64,000 nt of DNA from Calendula officinalis (taxonomy: Eukaryota > Streptophyta > Magnoliopsida > Asterales > Asteraceae): positions 42,850,727 through 42,914,726 of the forward strand of contig OY970824.1 in NCBI GenBank assembly GCA_963853835.1, given 5' to 3'. The position numbers and the translations under genes were made by a program. The notes beneath the pieces were generated by a model. That model ran no database searches. It was not told the DNA's origin and was given only the letters and a program-made list of their open reading frames with translations. The stretch's first letter is position 1; each line of letters begins with the position of its first letter. This document shows positions 12,440 through 24,520 of this stretch, piece by piece.

Positions 12440-13519
12440 GATCTTTAACACGTCATCCCAGTCTTCAAACTTCAGATTCTAGTTATCATCTATCTTTGGC
12501 AAGAAAATGTTTTTCTGTATTTTTAAGAACAAAACATTTGAGAAATCTGGAAGTTTAAGGTACTCAAAGAGAATATGTTTTTCGTTGATAATGTTTGAGT
12601 GAGGAAATCCTATAACTGATTTACTAAAGATTTGAAAATTTTAAGAAATGGAATATCAGTTAAGTAAGGATTTGACTGGGTTTTCAGATAATGGAGAGGT
12701 TGTTTTTGGAATTTTGTGGTAGAGGATTACATTGAGGATAGAATTATAATGTTTTTGAATGGTTTGTCAATCACAGTTTTGGATGTGTGTGTTTGTATGT
12801 TTTGTATGTATGGAAAAATGATATGTACATTTAGGATTTGGATGAATGTGGATAATTTGTGTTTGATATGAACAACAGAATAGAACAGTTAAGCTTTTGA
12901 ATGGATATGGTTGTTATGAAATTTTGGAAAGAAAGATTTAAACGGTTAAATTTTGAAATGGATAAGGATGTGAATTTGTGGTTTGGATAGAATGATTTGT
13001 CAGTTTAAGATTTGAAATGAAAATGTTAAGGATTTGTGAGAATTTTCTGAAGATAAGTCGGTTTCTTTTTCTTCACAAATTATTTCATGTAAATCGACGA
13101 AAATGTAGACCCATGGATAGATAGAGTTATTTGTAGCGGAAGTCTTTTCTCAAAGTTGTGGCTTTCTCGATTTATGATCATTGATAATTGTTGTTAGGGA
13201 TAAAATGTTGATGAAGTTTACGCTCCCCCTCGAACAAATTATTCTTTAACAAATCTTCTTCGGTTTCTTGTTTAACTCCCCCTTAATCGGTGCATATGTC
13301 TTTTTGAAGTGGAGTAAACTGGGCTAATATATCTTCTTAAGTCTTGAAAGCATTTTCTTCATAAACTGAACTTCTTATTAAATTTTCTCCCCCTCATGAT
13401 GATTAAGATTTATCGGAATCATCATGAAAAATGTGAAGTTCGTCGAGGGAAAACGAAGAAAATCTTCTAAGCCCACGAATACAAATGTGATGAAGAATGA
13501 TTTATGCATCTTTTGAATG

Positions 13520-15190
13520 AATCAAGATACATCACATTGTATAATCGAAAACCGAACCGATGTTGATAACGTAGATATCCGATCAAATAGTTTGGCATTG
13601 AATCACAATGATCAAATCAAATAGGGCAAACCGGGATCACATAGATTACCCGTTAACACAACAGTTACACAAACTATGTGACCTACGTTCAGTGTTGGAA
13701 TAGATGATAGCACTGGTAGGATTTCCATTCAATCATCGTGGAATACCAAGAATGTTGGTATCACTATGAATGTTCCGGCTTTATCACAAAGATAAGCTTG
13801 GTATTATGCCTTGTGTCCTAAAAGTGTATTGCGGTTCTAGACTCAATTAGTGGACAAACGAAGGCGAGGACTGGAGAGGCTTGTCCTCTGTTTCAATATC
13901 AACATTCTCCAAGTGAGATGTCGATAGCATATGAGATAATCTCCGTGAAAATGAAACAAGTACTTTTTAAGAAATACTTGAGTAGCTGGGGGGGTTGTGC
14001 ATTGCATCACTGGGTTCCATGATGTCTTTTTCAATATCAGAGAGCAACACATGCAATCTGATAGAGACGTGGCTACCCGGCTTTTTATCAGTTTGGAAAG
14101 GGTTTTTCGTTTTCTTTAACCCTGTCACACCCTCCTCACTCAAGCTTACTTTTTCATTGTCGACTACTCCCTCATTTCATTTTACCATGTTTAGCTGAAT
14201 TGCACCCCATACTACATTCCCCCTCTCAAATTTTATCTCAGCGCACCCCAATCAAGATCCCGTGATACTTGATTCTGCTCACCTAGACCTATGTACCCTT
14301 ACATATTGTCCTATATTGTAGGTGGCTCCTGGGGAAGATCATACCGGTTATAGCAGATCATAGGAGTAATTTGAGAGTGAACTATGACGCTCATGTGCAA
14401 ATTATCAGCATTTATGATGTTACTTTGTAAGAATAACATGGATTTTTCATCGGAAAATGTGTTTCCGGCATAAGTTGTTGCCTTTATGATTTAAAAGTTT
14501 AGGCACAGCAACTTGAACAATTGAGGAAATACCGGACTCACATAGAGTATCCGTTAACACACGGTATGAATCGATAGTCGTTTGCACAACCATTGATTCA
14601 CATGTGTGACCTGCGATTAGAGTTGGCGCAATTTTAGCTCTAGCAGGATTTCCACTCAATCCTCGTGAAACACCAGATTGCGATGCCACTATGAGTGTTC
14701 CGATGAATACACGGAGATTCATTTTCAATAGTGTATGTGTCTTATATTGGAAATATTTGTCGGTGAGATCTAGACACATTGTGCTTTCAATTGAAGACGT
14801 AACCCGGGGCAGAAGGTTAATTATTTCAATACCAACATACTCCGAATGAGCAGTCGATAGATTATGTGCTACGTCCCCTGATGAATTGAAACAAATTCCT
14901 GTTGAGAGGAATCTGAGTGGTTGGTGGTGGAGTGCAAATGCTTGACTGGGCCAGTTAAGTCTGGTGAATCATTCAACACATGAATGATCACAATTTAGTG
15001 AGGTTGCCCGGTTTATTTTCAGTTTGGATGCACTCAAAGGTGTGTTTTCTTAAAATTATCATGTTTTCACATCACCTTGCACTCACCTAAATCTATACCC
15101 TAAGACATATACCCTCACATTTACCAATTTTGGCTAAAAAGTATTTCCCTTGGAAGGTAAGGCCGGTTCTGGCAAACCATGGGAAGGTAT
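13520..15190 (-). repeat. copy A: duplicated non-coding module
   Basis: Two diverged copies of a module of about 0.8 kb lie in tandem (about 13520-14370 and 14380-15190). Each has, in plus order, a block with CCGTTAACAC, a block with GGATTTCCA(T/C)TCAATC, a block with a leucine-poor pyrimidine-rich stretch, and an end block resembling ACCGGTTATAGCAGATCAT / GCCGGTTCTGGCAAACCAT. The same two modules occur in copy B. Small ORFs here are not conserved as proteins. Confidence 0.65.
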
Positions 15191-15354
15191 CGTCGTTTGA
15201 TAAAAAAAAATATGTTCGATTAAAAAAAATCCAAACGGATATAAAAGTATTAATATAAGAAAGTTTCTCCCCCTCGACAAAATAATGAAAAGTTTACAGT
15301 TTTTAGAGAGGTGGGAAAGAGTTTTTACGTGTATGTGATAAACTGGTTTTGAGC

Positions 15355-15645
15355 GGGTTTCAAGCTTATGTACTTGAAAGCCATAGCTTTGAAGTTTGAG
15401 TCATATACTGATGTGTATATAAGTCATATTTTGAAAAGCGAGTTATACACTGAATTATGTATAAGTCATTTAGTTGAAGCGCGAGTTATACACCGTTTTG
15501 TGTATAAGTCATTTTGATTAAGAACGGGTTATACACTGGTGTGTGCATAAACCATTATTTTGAAAAGCGAGTTATACACTGAATTATGTATAAGTCATTT
15601 AGTTGAAGTGCGAGTTATACACCGATTTGTGTATAAGTCATTTTC
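15355..15645 (-). repeat. copy A stem-loop array
   Basis: Six to seven tandem units of about 44 bp, each with a near-palindrome of the form TTATACAC-loop-GTGTATAA. On the minus strand the array starts within about 15 nt of the ORF stop (15658). The last unit switches to a different stem (CAAG...CTTG). The same array, with its own unit sequences, follows the ORF in copy B. Confidence 0.85.
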
Positions 15646-15657
15646 CTGCAAAACAAA

Positions 15658-17718
15658 TCAAACAACTTTTGGTACCCATCTTTGTTTGGGTCCGACAATG
15701 TTAGTGTGGGAATTAAACCACCGATAAGTTGTATCGATTTGATTTAAAGATTGAGAGTTCCAAGAAAAGCTGAAACTTGATGTTTCACTTTCAAATAATT
15801 TCCGGGGAATTATTTGAGATGTTGGAGTTTTGGGAACCCATTTAGCTTTTAAGATCGAGGTTGTTTTGTAAACATAAACAGGAGATGTTTTTGGCACTTG
15901 TGTAAAAATCATTTTAGGTGCCAAGGAAAGTAAATCTTTTCTCGAATATTTTAACGATTTAGTTGTGGAAAGGATTTTCTTTGAAGCAGTCGAATGTTTC
16001 AACACGGTTGATGATTTAGTCTTATACATTTGAGAATGCTGAAGTCTAGAAGAGGAACCTAATTTATTTGGAGTTTTAGGTGCGGAATTTCCTCTATTAA
16101 CTTGTTTGTGAGCATTCATTTTCTTATCAGAGTTTGGTGGAACCGTGGATCTCCTAGGCTTAGGTTTGTTAAACTGCTGAAGATGAGATGATGTAGATTC
16201 TAAATTTTGAATTTGTATTTGCAACTTCAGTTTCTCTTCAGCAAAAGATTTTTGTGACTCATCAATTTTATTCTTTAATTCAAAAATTTGGGTTTGGAAA
16301 ACTGATGTTTCGTTGTCAAAGATTTTAGATTTTTCTTCTAGCTTAATTAACAAACCTTCGTTTTTATTTTGAGACAAAGAAAGATCTGTTTCAAGAGATG
16401 TAATTTTAGCTAGCAATTTTGTTTTCTCAACATCAAAAATATTGATTTGTTTTTGTAAATCAGATCCAAAATTACATTCAAGTAGTTTGATTTTATCAGT
16501 CAAAATACAATTTTCAGCACAAACAGAAGAATGTTTTTCGATGTTCAAAATATTAACAGTATTTGTGTCATGAAGTTTCTTTGTTAATTCAACAATCTGA
16601 AGTTGCTTTGATTCAGAATCTTTTGTTAAATTTTCAATCTTCAAAAGTAATGCGTTATTTTCATAAACTTCTTGGTTGGCTTTGGCACTCATTTCCTCAA
16701 GATGTTTGATATGAGAAGAAAGTTGAATTTTATCATGTTGAAGTTTATGAATGACATTTTGTTTGTTATTTAATTCTCGTGATGTTTGAATGTCGTTTTC
16801 ATGTAAAGTTTCAGATAATTCTTTAATTTGTGAGGTTAAGGATTTAAACTGATTTTCATTATCATCAAATTCTTTTTGTTTGCGTTCCAACCAGTTTTTA
16901 GTTATTTGATATTCATGCCATGCTTCAATGTACAATTTGTAATATTTATCATTTTCTGCATTAGATGTGGTACATTGTGTGCTTTGAAGATTGGTTATTT
17001 CAATTTCTTTTTCAGAAATAGTATGAGACAAATGTTGAATATCAGTCTCATATTTAACCTTCAATTCTGATATTTGTTTTTGTAACGTCTGATTCTTTTT
17101 CTCAAAATTTTTATTTTGTTTAATAATATGAACAAGTTGTGTATTATGATCAACAATTTGTTCATTTTCGTTTTCTAAATCAGCTAAACTTTGTTGGAGT
17201 AGAGCATTTAAATCTTTTTCATTCAAAAGGTTTTGTTTTAAAGACTCAATTTCAGAATTCTGGTTTGTTACACAACATTTATCAGAATCAATTGTATTTG
17301 AAGAATTAGATAAGAGAGAACTGATTACCTCTATTTCTTTGGTAGCCTCTTCATTGAAATGATCAGAAATATCAGCATTTTCACGTGCCATGAAGCATAA
17401 ATTTTCTGAATGTTCTTCAGCTTCAGCTAATAACACTTGTTCAGTCTCAATATGTTTAGTCATCAACATTTTACGTTTATAATACGCTGAATCACGAACA
17501 ATTGGTTTCTTTGTAGCAGCCAAAGGTGTGATAATTGATTTTTCATTTGAGATTGTAGCATTTAGATCAGGTTTAATGTCGGAAGAAGATCTCAGATAAT
17601 TATTTGTAGACTTTGAATGATATTTCTTCTTATAGTTTGAGATAAAAGCCATAGCATTTAGCACTACCTGAGGGTCTTGTTCCATATCATCAAATGTGGT
17701 TGAGGCAGATTTTTCCAT
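15658..17718 (-). CDS. coiled-coil Gag-like protein of copy A
   Basis: An uninterrupted 686-codon ORF from an ATG at 17718. Residues 1-130 form a charged head with Y-Y-K-R-K-M. Residues about 150-515 are rich in Gln, Glu, Asn, Lys and Leu in heptad-like order, an extended coiled coil. Residues about 525-686 are basic and Ser/Thr/Pro-rich, with W-V-P-K-T-P and the terminal motif GPKQRWVPKVV. In plant copia polyproteins a similar WVPK segment lies just before the protease; here the frame stops there. The likely role is a structural Gag for particle assembly or RNA packaging; that is inference. Its partner in copy B has the same head and tail but a different centre and one premature stop. Confidence 0.8.
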   Translation of the reverse strand: MEKSASTTFDDMEQDPQVVLNAMAFISNYKKKYHSKSTNNYLRSSSDIKPDLNATISNEKSIITPLAATKKPIVRDSAYYKRKMLMTKHIETEQVLLAEAEEHSENLCFMARENADISDHFNEEATKEIEVISSLLSNSSNTIDSDKCCVTNQNSEIESLKQNLLNEKDLNALLQQSLADLENENEQIVDHNTQLVHIIKQNKNFEKKNQTLQKQISELKVKYETDIQHLSHTISEKEIEITNLQSTQCTTSNAENDKYYKLYIEAWHEYQITKNWLERKQKEFDDNENQFKSLTSQIKELSETLHENDIQTSRELNNKQNVIHKLQHDKIQLSSHIKHLEEMSAKANQEVYENNALLLKIENLTKDSESKQLQIVELTKKLHDTNTVNILNIEKHSSVCAENCILTDKIKLLECNFGSDLQKQINIFDVEKTKLLAKITSLETDLSLSQNKNEGLLIKLEEKSKIFDNETSVFQTQIFELKNKIDESQKSFAEEKLKLQIQIQNLESTSSHLQQFNKPKPRRSTVPPNSDKKMNAHKQVNRGNSAPKTPNKLGSSSRLQHSQMYKTKSSTVLKHSTASKKILSTTKSLKYSRKDLLSLAPKMIFTQVPKTSPVYVYKTTSILKAKWVPKTPTSQIIPRKLFESETSSFSFSWNSQSLNQIDTTYRWFNSHTNIVGPKQRWVPKVV

Positions 17719-18839
17719 TCTTTGCGATGATTAGGATTTTGGGTAAAAGTTCTTGGGAAAAAAATGTAAAAATTTTCTTTTAAAAAACTTTTAAAGAAAA
17801 TGTAAAAGATAAAAAAGACGTAAAATTTCTTTTAAATTTGTTTTAGAAATTTAAATTTCTTTTAAATTTGTTTTAAAAAATTTCGTTTAAATTTGTTGTA
17901 GAAGTTTGGTTGTTAGGCTGAAATCAGAATTGATATGGTTGTTGGACTTTGAAGTTTAGTACAAATTCTATTAGACAACAATTGTTTGTAGATAACCGAA
18001 TTTAGCAGATTAAAACAAAGGATATCAAATTGGGTATTTTGTTTTGGGTTATAAACGTTTGGTTTAAAACGAATTGTTGGGCCTATAAAATGAAATTGGT
18101 ATATCCGTTTAAAGTTCGAAGTAAAAATTCAGTTGAACTTAAATGTTTGGACTTAAATGAATGGGTGATGATAATTGGACTTTAAACAATTCGGTAATGA
18201 TATTAAAACTTGGGCTTGGTTTATTTAAAAAAAATTAACTTTTGGGCTTGAGTTTGTGAACTTGGGCTCAGATACGAAATTTTGGCTCAGATATGAAATT
18301 TAGGGCTCAGATCTGAATTTGCCAAATCAGAGAACAAGATCGTGAACGAACAATCAACACATTTGATTTCAACACATATCAGAAATCAAATCTGAACGAC
18401 TCAATAGTTGAACACCGTACTTTGAGCAAACGCCGAATTGTGAACGAGCTTTGAACGAACGCCGAACTTTGATAAAGATCAACTTTGATCAAACACTGAA
18501 CAACGAGCAACTCAATTGTCGAACAGATTCTGGAATGAACACTGTCTGAATCTGAATTGAATTTTCTTTTGATAGCAATCTCTGATTTTTGATTATTTAC
18601 TTGTGATATTGAAGACGTAATTGATTATGAAATTTTGAATCGATTATATAGATGATGTTGGTTGAATTGTTTTATGCCGAACTTCAAGAATATTTGTTGA
18701 TTAAATTGTTGATACCTGTTGCCGAACTATGTGAAGAACTATGTGTTTGGAGCAGTGATCGAACTATGCAACATATTCTCACAAAGCCGAACTAGGTGTT
18801 GACGAACTATGTGTTTAAAATCACAGAAAGACTGCCGAA

Positions 18840-19090
18840 CTAGGTGTAATGTTGTTGGGCCGAAGTGTGTTGGAGAATGCTGGAACTTGTTGGGCCGAAC
18901 TACAAGAAGTTCGGTTCGGGCCGAACTTGGTGTTTTTGAACATGGGCCGAACTTCTCTTTTATTACTTCGGGCCGAACTCAACTGGGCCGAAGTACTTTT
19001 TAAGCAAAGCTCCGGCCGAACTACTCAATGGGCCGAACAAGTACTTCGGGCCGAGCTTCTATTTGGCCGAACTTCTGCCGAACTTGTTCT
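18840..19090 (-). repeat. copy A leader motif array (TTCGGCCC)
   Basis: Seven exact GGGCCGAA motifs (minus: TTCGGCCC) plus several near matches within about 250 bp of the leader between primer-binding site and ORF. Sequence between motifs is not repeated. Copy B has seven exact copies in the same relative place. Confidence 0.8.
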
Positions 19091-19510
19091 TCGTCGTTGA
19101 CGAACACTTGTACGTATTCTTCACCTTGTTGATCGGATTTTTCTTAATACTTCACCGATTTGAATGATTCTTCTTGCTAACTACTCGAAATCAACTTTCT
19201 AACACTCTGATCCGATTACTTTCTTCAATCCATAACTACACAGCTTCGATTCTTCGATTTTCAGAGGTTTTTCAACTTTTTCACTTTTTCATCAAAATCA
19301 CGAAATTGAAGTGATCTGTTAACGGAATGGATCGAAACTTGATTCTATCTTGCTTAGAAACACTGGAGAAACACTAATCCATGATCAAATCTTCAATTCG
19401 AACAAAAATTTTACAACATTAAATTTTCAATGACGAACGACTTTTTCTTCAAACTTTCTCAGATCTTCATCAATCTAGCTCGATTTTGGATCTTCTCTAA
19501 GAGAGATTAT

Positions 19511-19524
19511 GCTCTGATACCACT
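19511..19524 (-). other. copy A primer-binding site
   Basis: The minus strand reads AGTGGTATCAGAGC directly after the 5' LTR: 12 nt (TGGTATCAGAGC) match the complement of the initiator Met-tRNA 3' end. Confidence 0.9.
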
Positions 19525-19786
19525 TGTTAGATCGTTTAAGACTAGAATCAAGCTAATCCATGAAGATTCAAGTGAGAAATTGAAGATTTGTGTGAGTGTG
19601 TGTAGTTGGTGTGAGTGTGTGAAACGAGAGAGAACGAACTGCTTTCAGAATTGTATTTCAGTTAAAGTGAGGGAAAGCTTACATTGAAAGACAAACATAC
19701 ATGTATTTATACCATCTACCACTTAACAAGGAACTTGTTAACTAACGGACTTAAAGGTCAAAACTATTACAATTTTGGTCCTAACA
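19525..19786 (-). repeat. copy A 5' LTR
   Basis: 262 bp, identical to 12164-12425. It carries the presumed promoter (TATAAATA on the minus strand) and is followed by the TSD ATTTT. Confidence 0.95.
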
Positions 19787-21024
19787 ATTTTATAAACTAG
19801 AAAGTAATAAAATTGTTTATTATTTGTAAACTTAAAAGGGATGTTCGTGGCATCTCGACATAGCACTACTCATATCCGGTCTAAGACTAACTACATCTCG
19901 ATATTGCCTGAAAAACATAAGTAAAAAGGTCAACAAAAATGTTGAGTGAATCCACAAGTTTGATGTTTTGTTTTGGAAAATCGTTGTGTTGCTACTATAT
20001 GTTTAATTGTGAAATTGGTTTTATGACTGATTTGATAAGATCCAAAAGATGTTATGTTTTGATAAAATAAGTACGTATGAAAATGAAATGTAATTGTAGA
20101 AAAGTCTACAATTAAAACTTTTAAAAAAAGTAAAAAGTTTGTTAAAGATGTTTGATAAATTTTGACATCGCATGACTGTTATCCCCAACAGTTTGCAAGG
20201 CTATTGAGTTAATATATCAACCCTAAGCCTACAATCAACACTTTAACTCCAAATGTTATCGTTCTTTTCTAGAAATGCACCCCCAACTGTCTTGGAAACC
20301 CAAGTAATGATCATAAAAGTGTAGGAAGGTGAGTGTCAGCCAATAGTACTATTTGCACATCCAGGGCCTAGATACACTAATTAATAATTTGTTGGTCCGT
20401 TGTAAAACTACTTTACCTAGTCTGGCGTAAGAATTGTTTGTCATATCAATATGAAATGAAATGTGTAATCATCATGTACAGTCATAAGAAAAACAGTTCA
20501 AGCAAAACAGTAGCATATTATGTTTTCACCAAAAAGTTTATAAAGAGTAAAAAGGGGTTGTAGACTCACCTGAGCAAAGCTTCCAAAACGTAAAAGCAAT
20601 ATTCAACGAAATGACTTCTAGTGACCTAGATTCATATAATTAAACTATGAGCGATACATTGGTGACTTTGTTGGATTGATGTTGTATTTTAAATACTATT
20701 AATTCGTATTTATAAGTTTTGGTCATAAACATAATTAAATAAATATATGTTATCATTAGTTACATATTAAAATAATGACGTATTTTAACAAAACAAATTT
20801 TTAATTAGTTGGGCTTCTGTATTAGGCTTGCTGGGTAAGCCCAAGGCCAAGGCCCAGTAGAAAACGAACATTGGCAAAACAGATGTTGAGCTTGGCTGAG
20901 TGGGCTTTCGGTATGATGAACGGGTGTGCTGGTCTGCCGGTGTAACGCTCTGAAATTTTAATACTAAATAATATTAAGTTAATCGTCATATTTAAATTTA
21001 AGTAAATAATTATTTAAGTAATTA

Positions 21025-21485
21025 GAGTAAATTACATGAATGGTCCTTTAGGTTTATAGCAAATTTCACCAATGGTCCTTTAGTTTCAAAAATTACACCG
21101 ATGGTCCTTATTTTTGAAAGGTTTTTCACCGATCGTCCTTTACGAAAAAGTCCGTCTATTTTATTAGTTAACTAACATCACATGTGATGCACATGGGGGT
21201 ATTTTGGCCAATTTGTCTTTCCTAAAGGACCATTGGTGAAATTTGATATAAACTTAAAGGACCATTCGTGTAATTTAATTGAGAAGGGGAAAGACAAATT
21301 GACCAAAATACCCCCATGTGCATCACATGTGATGTTAGTTAACTGATAAAATAGACGGACTTTTTCGTAAAGGGCCGTCGGTGAAAAACCTTTCAAAAAT
21401 AAGGACTATCGGTGTAATTTTTAAAACTAAAGGACCATTGGTGAAATTTGCTATAAACCTAAATGATCATTCATGTAATTTACTC
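21025..21485. mobile_element. Mutator-type foldback MITE
   Basis: 461 bp, nearly entirely an inverted repeat; the ends are GAGTAAATTACATGAATG and its complement. A perfect 9-bp TSD, AAGTAATTA, flanks it at 21016-21024 and 21486-21494, the length typical of Mutator-like elements. Inside are repeated GGTCCTTTA(G) units and two copies of CATCACATGTGATG. It has no coding capacity; the ORF at 21178-21396 is an artefact of the palindrome. Confidence 0.9.
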
Positions 21486-21499
21486 AAGTAATTATAATG

Positions 21500-22980
21500 A
21501 AGTTAGACGGTTCGTTATTATTTAGATGTTCTAACTAGTTGGACACCCTAGAATTATTTAGACGTTTTATTTATTTGGACACATTATAATTTAATAGGTG
21601 TTATTTATTCGAGAGTGTGTTTTGAATTTTAATTCGGTTCGTAAAGCGAGAGATGGGTCAACTAATTTAATTAATAACGTTAGTGGTAAAAGTTATTAGT
21701 TACACTTATAATTTAGTAGATTATTATTTATAATTTAATAGACGTTTGTAATTTATTAAATGTAGTTAAATTGTTCGTCTGAGATTTGGACCGGTTAGTT
21801 AACCATAATAGTTGAGTTAAGTCGGCCGGCCAAAAGCCAAGGCCTCGGGATTTTAAGTTGTGGGCTAGTTTAGTTGAATTGTTTAAGCCTTTCAACCCTA
21901 ATTACCTTTTGCAAGCTCTTTCTGTCGATCAACATCTCCAACTTAGGCCGTGCGTACGAATTGATAGCGAATGACGTCGTCAACAATGCTTTTACTCTCT
22001 TGCCGATGGTACTAGAAGGAACTTTATGGCAGACCAATCAAGTGTGGGATATAAGGTTAACGGTGGTCAAAGTGTTTGCCAATGAGAACCGAAAGTCAGC
22101 AAGTTTTAATCCAAGGTTGTGGGTTTATTATTATTATATTTTTGTGTGGTCCTCAATTTTGGTTTCTAGATGGCAGTAGATATTTAGGAGGCGATGGTCT
22201 ATAATCCAACGTTTTGTCTAGGAGGCGAAGAAACGGTTTAGGCAGGCGACAGTTATATTCTTTTTAGCCATGGTTTCGAGCAGGTCATTGACCGATTGAC
22301 CGGAAGTTCAAGCATTGTGTGTTTAGGGTGTTTGTGTATTGCGTGAATCGAATGATATATTTCTTCTATTCATTTTTTTTCTTGTGTTTTCGTGTAATTG
22401 AGTTTTGAACTGAAATTCGGATGGGAGTTGGGTCTCGGGTTGGGTAAAAAGTGTTTGTTGATAACAAGACGTTTTGTTGACCGAAAAACCCGGAAACCGA
22501 ACCTTAAGGTTCTTGGTTTCTTAAACTGAAATGTATTTTTAAATAAATGACTACATTAATGGTAAACATGTTTCTGAGGTTAAAAGTTAATTTCAGGACT
22601 GTCGGGTGTCTTGGGAATAAGCGAGTTGGTGTTGGGATTCAAAACGGGTTTTAAATGTCATGCTGAAATTTTGACAGATTCTATAGTCTGAGTTTGAGTC
22701 AGTTTTTATCACACATAAAATACGTTTCTGGATTAGTGGTTCCTGAAAACGTCTTATAAGCACATAAGTGGCGCCACTATAAAGATGTTTGTGCTTTCTC
22801 CTTTATAAGCACAACTATGGATAAATGATGATATGTCTCCAATCGACACATGTAAATTAGTGGTTCATGAAAAACAATGTGTAAAACTTTATTAAAAAAG
22901 AAATAATTATAACTTATCTGTTTGCAGCATAAATTTAGTATTTCAATTTATATGTTACCCTGGTGTTCATAAAATTGTTG
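21500..22980. other. retrotransposon-like leader, no gene recognised
   Basis: AT-rich sequence with an expressed-leader-like segment near 21890-22330. An ORF at 21874-22179 has no recognisable family. GGAGGCGA recurs at 22189, 22220 and nearby. No function assigned. Confidence 0.3.
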
Positions 22981-22986
22981 TATATG

Positions 22987-23247
22987 CACGGCCTGCCCTG
23001 AGTTTGTCGGCCCTAGGCGAATATTAACTTTTTAGGCCTCTATCGTAATCGTAAAACTCAAAACATGAAAAATAAAAAGTAAAATTGTGTACTTTAAAAT
23101 TTGATCTTGAAAATGTCTCTTCCAATTGTTAATATTATGTACAAAAGAAAAGAAAGTGAGAATTTTTTATTTTTCTAAAATATGGGCGCCATTTAATTTT
23201 TTATTATAGGCCCAAGCCTATAACACCTTTGACCAAGGCCGGTAATG
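22987..23247. mobile_element. hAT-type MITE (degenerate)
   Basis: Left end CACGGCCTGCCCTGAG and right end CCAAGGCCGGTAATG resemble the CAGGGCCGGCCCTG ends of a common plant hAT-derived family. Flanking 8-mers TGTATATG and GGTATATG match at 7 of 8 positions, consistent with an 8-bp hAT target duplication. 261 bp, non-coding. Confidence 0.6.
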
Positions 23248-23964
23248 GGTATATGTGTATATATGTGTAACTGGTCACATATTTTTATCGACCAAGATTT
23301 CCGAATAGTCGATTAACTGCAACACAAACATTACTTTCAGTTGAAGTTGTGCAAGTTGGGTAGCATATAGTTCTTCTAGCGTCACTGAATAATATTTCAA
23401 AAATTAGAATTTTTATAACTTTATTTTTATAAAATTATTGAATGAGAGAGGGAAGAATTGTAGACATATTACCGTTGATTGTTGGCGTTGTAAAGCTACC
23501 CGTTCCAAGGCCACTAAACATGTTCATAATCATGTTCAAATCCAAATTCATGTTATTGGGAGCACCTATAAAAAATAAAATTCAAATTATTAAAAAAATA
23601 CATTTGTATTAGTATTATAACATTACAAAAAACAATAATAATAAATAAATAATACTGGTTGCTCCTTCAGTTTGGCATGCATCCCTGGATACAAACACAA
23701 AGTATTATAAGCATAGATTTGTATGTATTTGAAACATATAGAATTTTCGAGACGCCATCAGTTTGAAACGCGAAGCCAAATGTTAATAAAAAGATGGACA
23801 AAAGGTGTTAGGTCGACACAACCTGGCCTAGCCCATATAAAAACTTACTCCTTTTGACATGAAACCGTTATAGTAACCTCGTGTTGTTAACTCTATAAAA
23901 TACACACATTAATCATACATTAACACAAAAATATAATTAAAAAATTAAGAGTTGAAACGTACCA

Positions 23965-24520
23965 TTACCATCCCAAGTAACCAATATTCCTCAAAAGCGT
24001 CTGGTGTGATGTATTCAGAAACCGCCATGTGGGTTTTGATGGTCGCATATATTGACCAAAGGTCATGACATCAACATGTGTGTTGACCTCACTTTTTCCA
24101 TTGTTCTCACCACTTGATCTGGTGTTTCCCCACAATCCAAGATTATTGATGTTTTTGTAAGAGTGCCAGCTGGGCGCATACTCTTTTGCCATGATTAAAA
24201 CATCTAAAGATTGCTTAAAATTAACACCGTGATCACAAACTGAACTCTGAAGTTCTTCAACTGTTTCAATGTTGTGAGCAAATACGTTACGTCTAATATT
24301 ATCCCCGCAACTTCTTCCACACATGTGACATCACCTCGAAAATCAGGAACTGCATAGTTTGGCTGCACTGGTTTCATATAATTGCAGGCATGGAGACTTA
24401 ATTCGGTAACGAGTGGACTTAAGGCCTGAATCTCCGGCGTCTCAACTTCTGAAACAACTCTAATAATGACTGCCTTGGTTGTTTGTTTTCTTCGGCAATT
24501 ACATGATGCATTTACATGAG
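23965..24520 (-). pseudogene. exon-like fragment of an unrecognised gene
   Basis: A minus-strand ORF (24324-23965, 119 codons) and another open frame continuing upstream to about 24520 have balanced amino-acid composition unlike the AT-rich surroundings, and a splice-like boundary near 23960. Nearby minus-strand blocks at about 23480-23570 read an Asn/Met/Gly-rich peptide between splice-like sites. I do not recognise the protein. The clustering with Helitron ends suggests a captured fragment. Confidence 0.3.

Larger units (their letters stand above)
12164..19786 (-). mobile_element. non-autonomous Sirevirus-like LTR retrotransposon, copy A
   Basis: A complete element: identical 262-bp LTRs, a perfect 5-bp TSD (ATTTT at 12159-12163 and 19787-19791), minus-strand primer-binding site (19511-19522) and polypurine tract (12426-12439). 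In element order: 5' LTR, leader with TTCGGCCC motifs, coiled-coil Gag-like ORF (17718-15658), stem-loop array, duplicated non-coding module, extra polypurine tracts, 3' LTR. No protease, integrase, reverse transcriptase or RNase H signature was seen. Identical LTRs imply recent insertion. Multiple polypurine tracts and a coiled-coil Gag suggest descent from a Sirevirus (Ty1/copia); mobilisation would need enzymes supplied in trans. Confidence 0.9.
11800..20945 (-). repeat. older LTR interrupted by copy A and a Stowaway MITE
   Basis: A TGTCACACCCCG-family LTR adjoins the minus-strand primer site. Its sequence runs 11800-12163, is interrupted by the Stowaway MITE (11926-12121) and by retrotransposon copy A (12164-19786), and resumes at 19787 with blocks resembling the LTR at 2966 ('aaaaaggtcaac', 'aaaaggggttgtagactcac'). 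The right end is uncertain, placed near 20945. Confidence 0.45.

Noticed and set aside
15355..15645. CRISPR-like array
   Set aside because: Units are about 44 bp and palindromic, but there are no unique spacers of constant length and the context is a plant retrotransposon.
2966..20945. one large element with LTRs at 2966 and 11800
   Set aside because: Both start TGTCACACCCCG, but the following sequence is too different for an LTR pair; they are better seen as relatives from separate insertions.
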